The translations under genes and the position numbers were made by a program. This document shows positions 7,380 through 13,816 of a stretch of DNA of 35,111 nucleotides, piece after piece. The notes under the pieces are model-generated. The model searched no databases, was not told the origin of the DNA, and saw nothing but the letters and a program-made list of their open reading frames with translations. Positions within the stretch are counted from its first letter, which is position 1. The number at the start of each line of letters is the position of its first letter. This DNA comes from a virus: positions 100,077 to 135,187 of the IMG/VR virus record IMGVR_UViG_3300032236_001771; one strand, written 5' to 3'.

Positions 7380-8542
7380 TAGAAGATAGCTCCGTTTTGA
7401 CTATAATCTGAATTAAGATTTCCTGTAAAATCACTTCCAATTAGACTGCTATTTTGAATTTGGTCAGCAGTAAGAGGAGTAAGTTCTTTAAATGAAATAT
7501 CCATTTGTATTGCTGGAATTGCACCATCAGTTAATGTTGTAAAAAGAGAACTTGGTGTGTAATTTAATTTTAAATCTGTTATTGCACAATATTTTGTTTT
7601 TGGTATATATTGATTATCTTTAGATCCAATTTTATATGTTATAATCCAAAGTTTTGGATATTTTAATACTGGTGGTCTAGCGTTGGGGATATTTAAAGCT
7701 TGTCCCTCAACTACATCTATTGCTTTAGCCGGATGCATTCCAAGTTTAAATACATTTATTATTTGATTAATTTGCTTTTGTTCTGGTTGATTTCTTGCTA
7801 CAAATAAAAATGAATAACTAAAAGTTCTTAAATTTATATTTGTAAATGTAGAAAATTCATTTTTATTATAAATTAATCCGGTAGTTAATCCTATTAATTG
7901 TTCTCCTGTTAAATTTGCACCTGGAAGTTTTTCTAAAATTGTTGCTAAACTTTCAACTCCTTTACTTACAGCAGTGTTGTAAATATTTTCAGTTCCTTTT
8001 GCTCCAGATGCAATTGGTCCCAACGATGCTTGGCCCCAGTTAGCTCCATAACTAACATTAATACTTGGGGGAACATATAATTTTATAATATCTTTAGAAT
8101 ATGGTTGAATGCTTGATGTTAATGATATAGCTTTTTGTGCAAAATCACTAATATTAGCATCACCAAAACTAGATGTTTTATAAATTTCATTTGATTTTTG
8201 AATGTCAGAAAAATCAAATGATTTAAATTGAATATAAGTTTGATTTGACTTATTTTCTCCCAAATTGCTTGGATATGAGTAATTAGTACTACTTAATGTA
8301 TTCTGTATACTTGATAAAGTTGGATCAAACAAAGAATTTAAAATTGATGCTGTTCCAGTAGTTAAATTTTGAATTGGAGCTATTGGAGTAAGCAAATGAT
8401 TTCCATTTGTATCAAGTTCACTTAATCCAACTTGTGCTCTTATAATATTTTCTGTAATGGCATCTGGTGATGGAATAATTTTTCCACTATTTGTGTCTAT
8501 AGTATATGCTGTACCGCTATAATTTACAAATTTGATTGCCAT
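7379..8542 (-). CDS. 48: gp48-like baseplate tail-tube cap protein
   Basis: A 387-residue protein resembling T4 gp48 (364 aa), which with gp54 caps the hub and starts tail-tube polymerisation. The region NLRTFSYSFLFVARNQPEQK (about 231-250) followed by a helix (QINQIINVFKLGMHP) corresponds to the tube-like fold that gp48 shares with gp19 and gp54. The late IQMDISFKELTPLTADQI matches the conserved strand before the C terminus. The N-terminal 130 residues are Ser/Asn/Thr-rich and less conserved. gp54 is the alternative assignment, but the position next to gp53 and the length favour gp48. Confidence 0.75.
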   Translation of the reverse strand: MAIKFVNYSGTAYTIDTNSGKIIPSPDAITENIIRAQVGLSELDTNGNHLLTPIAPIQNLTTGTASILNSLFDPTLSSIQNTLSSTNYSYPSNLGENKSNQTYIQFKSFDFSDIQKSNEIYKTSSFGDANISDFAQKAISLTSSIQPYSKDIIKLYVPPSINVSYGANWGQASLGPIASGAKGTENIYNTAVSKGVESLATILEKLPGANLTGEQLIGLTTGLIYNKNEFSTFTNINLRTFSYSFLFVARNQPEQKQINQIINVFKLGMHPAKAIDVVEGQALNIPNARPPVLKYPKLWIITYKIGSKDNQYIPKTKYCAITDLKLNYTPSSLFTTLTDGAIPAIQMDISFKELTPLTADQIQNSSLIGSDFTGNLNSDYSQNGAIF

Positions 8543-8549
8543 TTAATTC

Positions 8550-9224
8550 CTACTGTACTGGGTAAAGTTCTCTTTGTTTTGCAGATGTTTTGGTTGCCAT
8601 AAATTTCCAAACAGATCCATTTGGTATACTTTTTCTAACTCCACCAATATCTCTCCAAAATTGTTCTATGGGTAGTTCAATGGCAATATTCCAATTACTT
8701 GGAGTAATTTCAACAACTTCACTCTTTACATATTTAGCTAAGTATCTATGGAATGTAAATCCAGGTGCTTGGGCATTTCCTGTATTTCTTATATCATTTA
8801 AAAAGTTTAATCTAGGTCTATTTTTAGTTCTTTGATCTGGTCTAGGTAAATAATGTAAATTAATTCCTGTAAACCCTGGACCTTCTTCATCAACTGCTGG
8901 ATTAAATTTACTATCAATAACATAAATTAAAGGTAATGCATCATAAACTTGAAGTGTATATTTATATTTTGGATCATAATAATAAAACATACAAAGTTTA
9001 CCCGGAAGTGGTGCTCTACTGACTAAATTAGCAGTTGATTTATTTTGAGCATCAAATTTTCCAGATATTTCATCTTTAACTATTTTAAGGGGATTATTAA
9101 CATATCCCATTTCAATAGCTAATTCTAATACTCTATTTTTATACCAATCAAAATATTTAAAAGTCGGTTTTTTTCCTAACTCTTGAGCTTCCTCATAAAT
9201 TTGTTCAAAGATTGTTTTAGACAT
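8550..9224 (-). CDS. 2: Probable gp2-type DNA end protector / head protein
   Basis: A 224-residue protein between gp4 and gp48. Its middle has a pattern I associate with cyanophage proteins annotated as gp2: PGKLCMFYYYDPKYKYTL, then DALPLIYVIDSK, then GPGFTGINLHYLPRPDQR. The C-terminal half is basic and aromatic. T4 gp2 binds the ends of packaged DNA and protects them from RecBCD. The T4 order 2-4-53 on one strand supports the assignment. No direct residue-level match to T4 gp2 can be shown here, so the name is tentative. The start overlaps the gp4 stop by 8 bases. Confidence 0.55.
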   Translation of the reverse strand: MSKTIFEQIYEEAQELGKKPTFKYFDWYKNRVLELAIEMGYVNNPLKIVKDEISGKFDAQNKSTANLVSRAPLPGKLCMFYYYDPKYKYTLQVYDALPLIYVIDSKFNPAVDEEGPGFTGINLHYLPRPDQRTKNRPRLNFLNDIRNTGNAQAPGFTFHRYLAKYVKSEVVEITPSNWNIAIELPIEQFWRDIGGVRKSIPNGSVWKFMATKTSAKQRELYPVQ

Positions 9225-9657
9225 TTAATTCTTTCTCTGTAAGTATAAGAAATTCCCAATTACGATCTTTACAATATTCTCTAGCTGCATCCCATTTTGA
9301 TTGGTTTTTACCCCAAGTAACAACCTCATTTAACCATTGTTTTGTTTTTCTTGTTGGATTTGTTGCTGGAGGTTGAGTTTGTCTTTTTGGTTTAATTTCA
9401 ACTAAGTATTCTTTAATAGTTCCATCAGTTTGTTTGACTTTCATATAGAAGTCAACAAAATATCTATGTCTTTTACCATCTATAGGTGATACATAAGGAA
9501 TAACAATTTCTTCAGAAGAAAATTTAATTATATCTGGATTGGTATCACAATAATTTAAAAATTTTAATTCCCAAGAAGACCTGTAGATTACGTTTGAGGG
9601 ATCTCCTTTATATTTTTGAGGATTTTTTAGACGATATTTTCCCTGATAATATTTCAT
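9217..9657 (-). CDS. 4: gp4 head completion protein (TnsA-like nuclease fold)
   Basis: The 146-residue product matches T4 gp4 (gp50), needed to finish filled heads before tail joining. Strong family stretches are QKYKGDPSNVIYRSSWELKF (15-34), SSEEIVIPYVSPIDGKRHRY (48-67) and VDFYMKV (68-74). The set Glu30, Asp69, Glu87-x-Lys89 forms the PD-(D/E)XK catalytic pattern of TnsA-like nucleases; the EIKPKRQT segment is intact, so the protein may be active on DNA. It is the first gene of the - strand block, reading away from the divergent CTAAATA region. Confidence 0.92.
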   Translation of the reverse strand: MKYYQGKYRLKNPQKYKGDPSNVIYRSSWELKFLNYCDTNPDIIKFSSEEIVIPYVSPIDGKRHRYFVDFYMKVKQTDGTIKEYLVEIKPKRQTQPPATNPTRKTKQWLNEVVTWGKNQSKWDAAREYCKDRNWEFLILTEKELNV

Positions 9658-9663
9658 TTCAAC

Positions 9664-9670
9664 CTAAATA
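9664..9670 (+). promoter_or_regulatory. Late-type promoter box (CTAAATA)
   Basis: CTAAATA, 32 bases before the ATG of the tail-tube family gene, in a 38-base divergent intergenic strip. It matches the T4 late -10 (TATAAATA) in its last six bases and recurs before other late genes of the window. Confidence 0.6.
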
Positions 9671-9688
9671 CCTTAGGGATTTTATATC

Positions 9689-9695
9689 TATTTAG
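9689..9695 (-). promoter_or_regulatory. Late-type promoter box for the - strand block
   Basis: On the - strand the box CTAAATA reads from 9695 to 9689, ending 32 bases before the gp4 ATG at 9657. This is the same spacing seen for the + strand boxes in this window. It would serve gp4, the gp2-like gene, gp48 and gp53. Confidence 0.55.
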
Positions 9696-10370
9696 ATGGC
9701 AAGAATACAATCATTTATTGATAATGTTATAGGAAAGGGATTTTCTATTAATAATGAATTTATGCTTTCTTTTGACACTCCAAAAGATAAATTACTTGCA
9801 GTATTTAATAATTTTGGAGTGGGTGCAAAGTTATTTGCTCCAGAAACAAATGATATGACTGTAAATGTTGGAACAACTGCAGGGGGAAAAATTCAAGTTT
9901 TATGTGAAGAAATAAATTTACCTGGAGTTACTTCTTCAACTAATGTAGCTAGAGGAATTTATCAAGGTGTTGATTTTAAATATGCTCATACTAAAACATA
10001 TAATGATTTGAATATGGTATTTTTACTAGATGTTGATTTACTTCCGTTAAGATTTTTCCAAACATGGTTTAATTTTATTTACGAAGGAAGCGATAGTACT
10101 GGCAAATCTAAATCACAAACATATACCACAAAATATTATGATGATTATACTTTAAATATGTATATTCAAAAATTTGAAAAAATTCCAGATAAAATTAATA
10201 AAGATTTACCAACTTATAATGGAGTATATCAATTAATTAATGCTTATCCATTAACAATATCTTCTATTCCTCTTAATAGTGGTGCATCTGCTCTTACTAG
10301 AGTATCAGTAACTATGGCTTATGAAAGATGGATATTTAAACATCCACCAAATAATAATTACAGTCAATAA
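9696..10370 (+). CDS. Tail-tube family protein (gp19/gp54-like)
   Basis: A 224-residue protein of the T4 tail tube fold. Pattern elements of gp19-like proteins are visible: the GGKIQVLCEEINLPGVT segment (about 64-80), RGIYQGVDFKYAH, a hydrophobic strand NDLNMVFLLDVDLLPLRFFQ leading to WFNFIYEG, and a final AYERWIFKH. It is longer than T4 gp19 (163 aa). It lies with baseplate genes, not with the gp18 sheath, so gp54 (tube initiator) or a second tube-like protein is more likely than the main tube. The N terminus MARIQSFI is preceded by a late-type box. Confidence 0.65.
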   Translation: MARIQSFIDNVIGKGFSINNEFMLSFDTPKDKLLAVFNNFGVGAKLFAPETNDMTVNVGTTAGGKIQVLCEEINLPGVTSSTNVARGIYQGVDFKYAHTKTYNDLNMVFLLDVDLLPLRFFQTWFNFIYEGSDSTGKSKSQTYTTKYYDDYTLNMYIQKFEKIPDKINKDLPTYNGVYQLINAYPLTISSIPLNSGASALTRVSVTMAYERWIFKHPPNNNYSQ

Positions 10371-10373
10371 ATA
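10366..10373 (+). promoter_or_regulatory. Late-type promoter box overlapping a stop codon
   Basis: AATAAATA, with the TAA stop of the tail-tube family gene (10368-10370) inside it; it ends 27 bases before the gp26 ATG at 10401. It fits the (N)[A/C]TAAATA consensus seen in this window. Confidence 0.6.
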
Positions 10374-10400
10374 CTTAAAATTATCTTTATGTGATTGATT

Positions 10401-11096
10401 ATGCCTTTACCAAAACCACCGGTTCAACTTTATGAGTTGAATTTGCCTTCAACTGGGAAAAAAATTGTTTACAGACCTTTTTTAACAAAAGAAGAAAAAA
10501 TTCTTTTGATTGCTCTTGAAAGTCAAGATGAAAAACAAATCTTGCTTGCTATTAAACAGACATTAAAGAATTGTATTCAAACAAAAATTAAAATTGAAGA
10601 CTTATCTGTATTTGATGTAGAGTATCTTTTTCTTAATACTAGAGCTAGGTCTATTGGAGAAGTTATTGAATTAAAACTTACTTGTCCTGATGATGGTGAA
10701 ACCCAAATTGAAACTACAATTAATATTGATGATATTAAAGTGCAAAAAAGTAAAGATCATTCTCCTACAATCAAATTAAGTGATGATCTTATCATCACGA
10801 TGAAATATCCAAATATTGATTCTTTAGTTGATACAAATACAGATAAAGATGCGATTGAAGCAGTAGCAAAATGCATTTCTCAAATTGCTACTAATGATGA
10901 AGTTTATGATAGTTCTCAATTTACTGTTAAAGAGGCTGTTGAGTACATTGAACAATTACCAGTAAAACAATTTGAGAAAATTCAAAAATTCTTTACCTCA
11001 ATTCCAAAATTAAGTCATACTGTTAAAGTAAAAAATCCAAATACTGGTGTAACTAGTGATGTAGTAATTGAGGGTTTATACAATTTTTTCGGATAA
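10401..11096 (+). CDS. 26: gp26-like baseplate hub / tape-measure chaperone
   Basis: The product (231 residues from the ATG at 10401; an in-frame TTG at 10395 adds two residues) matches the T4_baseplate family (gp26). Hallmarks are YELNLPSTGKK at residues 10-20, RPFLTKEEKILLIALESQDE (about 24-43) and, near the C terminus, VKEAVEYIEQLPVKQFEKI. The function in T4 is hub assembly. In position and size it corresponds to the gpG-type tape-measure chaperones of other tailed phages. It ends two codons after a T TTT TTC slippery sequence, and a -1 frame continues past its stop (see the extension entry). Confidence 0.85.
   Translation: MPLPKPPVQLYELNLPSTGKKIVYRPFLTKEEKILLIALESQDEKQILLAIKQTLKNCIQTKIKIEDLSVFDVEYLFLNTRARSIGEVIELKLTCPDDGETQIETTINIDDIKVQKSKDHSPTIKLSDDLIITMKYPNIDSLVDTNTDKDAIEAVAKCISQIATNDEVYDSSQFTVKEAVEYIEQLPVKQFEKIQKFFTSIPKLSHTVKVKNPNTGVTSDVVIEGLYNFFG
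11084..11090 (+). promoter_or_regulatory. Candidate -1 ribosomal frameshift site (T TTT TTC)
   Basis: In the gp26 frame the codons are TTT TTC followed by GGA TAA. Slipping back by one base re-pairs both Phe codons as TTT TTT, a perfect X-XXY-YYZ heptamer. The -1 frame opens at 11072, just 12 bases before this site, and stays open to 11278. Confidence 0.75.
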
Positions 11097-11278
11097 GTCT
11101 TTTTCATAATAATTTGGAGGAGTATTTTAGGGTAACATTCTCTTTGATGCAACATCATAAATACTCTTTGGAGGATATTGGAAATCTTGTTCCGTGGGAG
11201 CGAGAGATATATATTGGTCTCTTAATTCAGTATCTTGAAGAAGAAAAGAAAAAACGAGAACAAGAACAAAATAGTTAA
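11090..11278 (+). CDS. Frameshift extension of gp26 (GT-like domain)
   Basis: After slipping at 11084-11090 translation would continue for 62 codons (11090-11275) to TAA at 11276-11278, giving a 292-residue fusion. The segment after Met (ATG at 11147) reads QHHKYSLEDIGNLVPWEREI and then a helix ending in Lys/Glu repeats. This is the compact helical kind of tail that follows tape-measure chaperones (lambda T, P2 E'). Independent initiation at ATG 11147 (43 aa) is the alternative. The only strong Shine-Dalgarno, GGAGGAG at 11116-11122, is about 24 bases away from it, too far for normal use. The stop overlaps the start of the next gene (TAATG). Confidence 0.7.
   Translation, partial: RISLFHNNLEEYFRVTFSLMQHHKYSLEDIGNLVPWEREIYIGLLIQYLEEEKKKREQEQNS
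11156..11163 (+). promoter_or_regulatory. Possible late-type box inside the gp26 extension
   Basis: CATAAATA fits the late-box pattern but lies in coding sequence (His-Lys-Tyr codons), 114 bases before the next ATG. It may be chance. Confidence 0.3.
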
Positions 11279-13812
11279 TGGAAAAGAACCAAAATGAAGT
11301 AGAATCAGAAATTGGTTCTTCTTCTGCCGAAACCACAAAACCAGAACAAAGAAAAAATCCTCTTGGTGCTATAAGAAAGGAAACTTTAGCCATCAAGAGG
11401 GTAGTTAAAAAGTGGCCGGAATTTGACATATCAAAACTTGAAGCAAAATTAGAAAAAGACAGAGAGAGTTTTTCTAAATTATCAGTTAGAGTTAGTAAGC
11501 AAGAAGATAAAGATACTGGTGATGGATTAGAACTTCCTAAAATTGAAGAAAAAATTAAAGAAGAAATTAGAGAAAAAGAAGAAGTAAAGGAAGAAGAAAA
11601 GTTAAAAGAAAAACCAATTGAAGAAAAATCTCCTATTGATAGAGTAAGAGAAATCAAACCTGATTTAAAAGAACTAAAAGAAGGTCCAAAATTTGAAGCT
11701 CCAGAAATACCAAAAACAAAAGTTCCTCCACAATTAGAAGGAATAGATAGATTTAAAATTGAATTTCCAGAATCAATAAAAACAACTCTTAAAGGTGTTG
11801 ATAAAGCAGCTGGTTCTGCTGTTAAAGGTTTAGGAAAAACTCTTACCAATGTAAGTCGTGTTTTTGCTGGACTTGAATTAGCGCAAGATATTTTTGTAAA
11901 GCATGATGCAAGAGGAGCAACAAAACATGCTTTACAATGGGGTGCAGCAGAAGCAGCCGCTGGATTAGATATTGTGGGGTCTGTGGTTGGAGCCCCAGAA
12001 ACGCTTGGAGGAAGTTTAGCTGGATTAGCTGCTGCTGGTGCTGTTGGAACTGGAGCTTATGTAGGAACTGGTGCTTTATTTAATAGATTATTTCCAGAAA
12101 AAAAACCAAAAATGGCCATGGGTGGGATAGTAACCAAACCCACTATGGCTATTATTGGTGAAGGTGGAGAAAAAGAATATATTGTTCCTGAAAGTAAATT
12201 ATCTGGTTTTATTCAATCACATTCTAAAGATGATTTTAAAAAACCAGCAAGAATTATTCTTGGTGTAACACATAATTTTATATCACAATTTGGTAAAGGT
12301 TCTGATGATATTACCAGAATGGTTGGACCAGAAATTTTAAGATTAGAAAGAATTTATGGTGCAGATACTTTTACAATACCAGTATTTGCAAAAGGAGAAA
12401 ATAATTTTGATAATATAATTCCAAGTGGATTATTTGATTTTCTTCGTGGTGGAGAAGTGAAATCTGGAATATCTTCAGAATTAGTTGATTCTATTGATAA
12501 TTTAATGAGTTCTTTAGATTCTTTTTTAAGTGATGTTGAGAAAATTAGTGATGGCGGTGGTGGAGATAATGCAGGTGGGGGTGGTGATGGTGGAGGTGTT
12601 ATTACCTCATCAAGCAAAGGTGATGTAAATGATAATGAAATTTATTCTTATTTAACTAAAGAAAAAAAATTAGATGATGCTCATGCAAAAGGAATTTTAG
12701 CTAATATTTCTAGGGAAAGTGGATTTAGAGTTGGTATAATAGGTGATAATGGTAGTTCCGGTGGATTATTTCAATGGCATAATGATAGATTCACATTAAT
12801 GAGAAAAAATGTTCCAAATTGGAAAACTAATTGGAAAGGACAAGTTGATTATGCTTTATTAGAAGATTATGGCCCAAAATATATTAAAAATTCTTATTCT
12901 AGTGCTAAACAGGCATCAGATGATTGGTTAATAAAATGGGAACGACCTGCAGATGTTTTTGGTGATATAAAAATAAATGATTCATATTTAGAAAGTACTG
13001 GAAATAAAATAACAAAATCAGAATCATCAACAACACTAGCATCAACACCTCCTAGTACATTAACTCCTATGGGAGAAACCACTAAAGGATTGATTAGTGG
13101 ATATGAAGTAACTCAAGAATGGCATAAGAAAAATAATCGGGATAAAGGTGGACATCCGGGAGTTGATATTGGAACAAATGTTGGAACTTCAATAGCATTA
13201 CAGGTTGAATCACAAGTTATTGCTCTTGATGCAAATGCTGGCAATCCAAGTGGATATGGTAAATATCTTTCAGTGTGGGTTCCAAGTTTAAATAAACAAT
13301 TTTTATTTGGACATTTATCCGCAATTGGTGTCAAAGAAGGTCAAACAATTCCAGCCGGAACAGTTATGGCAAAAACCGGACAGACTGGAAATGTAACAGG
13401 ACCACATTTACATTTTGAAGTGCATTCTGAAAAATATTATGAAGGAAGTGCAAAAAATGAAAACCCAGCACCATTTTGGAAAAATTTAATCCTTGGTAAA
13501 GGCGGTTCTTTTACTGCAACGTCTACTACAAGTTCTGATGATATTTCTTCAGATAAATTATCTCCAAAAAGTTCTAACGCAATAATGTCTAGAGCAACAA
13601 AAGCAAGAAGTGTATTAAGATATCAAAGTATAGATACTGCACCATTTTATGGAAGAAGACAAACCTTTATTGTTAAACCAATAATATTTCAATCACCACC
13701 AGCACCATCTCCATCTCCTCAAACTCAACCTCAAAATAATAAACCAAAACCTAAATCAAAACCAACAGCTCAAGGATTTTCCCCATTAGTAACTCCCCAA
13801 CAATTAGATTAA
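11278..13812 (+). CDS. Tape-measure-like hub protein with tail-lysozyme and M23 peptidase domains
   Basis: An 844-residue modular protein. Residues 1-160 are highly charged with Lys/Glu repeats, likely coiled or extended. Residues about 160-275 are Ala/Gly-rich and hydrophobic. A tape-measure-type motif GGIVTKPTMAIIGEGGEKEY lies at about 282-301. A Gly/Asp spacer follows near 425-440. Then comes a phage tail lysozyme-like domain (about 450-565; IYSYLTKEKKLDD, ILANISRESGF, SSGGLFQWH). An M23 zinc endopeptidase domain follows (about 604-735; GHPGVDIG and GPHLHFEV supply the H-x3-D and H-x-H zinc ligands). The C-terminal 100 residues are Ser/Pro-rich. It starts in the stop codon of the gp26 extension. 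It probably rides in the tail and cuts both glycan and peptide bonds on entry; the tape-measure role is inferred. Confidence 0.85.
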   Translation: MEKNQNEVESEIGSSSAETTKPEQRKNPLGAIRKETLAIKRVVKKWPEFDISKLEAKLEKDRESFSKLSVRVSKQEDKDTGDGLELPKIEEKIKEEIREKEEVKEEEKLKEKPIEEKSPIDRVREIKPDLKELKEGPKFEAPEIPKTKVPPQLEGIDRFKIEFPESIKTTLKGVDKAAGSAVKGLGKTLTNVSRVFAGLELAQDIFVKHDARGATKHALQWGAAEAAAGLDIVGSVVGAPETLGGSLAGLAAAGAVGTGAYVGTGALFNRLFPEKKPKMAMGGIVTKPTMAIIGEGGEKEYIVPESKLSGFIQSHSKDDFKKPARIILGVTHNFISQFGKGSDDITRMVGPEILRLERIYGADTFTIPVFAKGENNFDNIIPSGLFDFLRGGEVKSGISSELVDSIDNLMSSLDSFLSDVEKISDGGGGDNAGGGGDGGGVITSSSKGDVNDNEIYSYLTKEKKLDDAHAKGILANISRESGFRVGIIGDNGSSGGLFQWHNDRFTLMRKNVPNWKTNWKGQVDYALLEDYGPKYIKNSYSSAKQASDDWLIKWERPADVFGDIKINDSYLESTGNKITKSESSTTLASTPPSTLTPMGETTKGLISGYEVTQEWHKKNNRDKGGHPGVDIGTNVGTSIALQVESQVIALDANAGNPSGYGKYLSVWVPSLNKQFLFGHLSAIGVKEGQTIPAGTVMAKTGQTGNVTGPHLHFEVHSEKYYEGSAKNENPAPFWKNLILGKGGSFTATSTTSSDDISSDKLSPKSSNAIMSRATKARSVLRYQSIDTAPFYGRRQTFIVKPIIFQSPPAPSPSPQTQPQNNKPKPKSKPTAQGFSPLVTPQQLD

Positions 13813-13816
13813 AGTA

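Noticed and set aside
11116-11149. GGAGGAG as the ribosome-binding site of the 43-codon ORF at 11147
   Set aside because: It is 24 bases from the ATG with no start codon at proper distance; coding in the -1 frame (Leu-Glu-Glu) explains it.
11127-11849. Long - strand ORF (240 codons) opposite the 844-residue gene
   Set aside because: It is the shadow of a coding sequence rich in Lys/Glu codons and has no ribosome-binding site or recognisable protein pattern.
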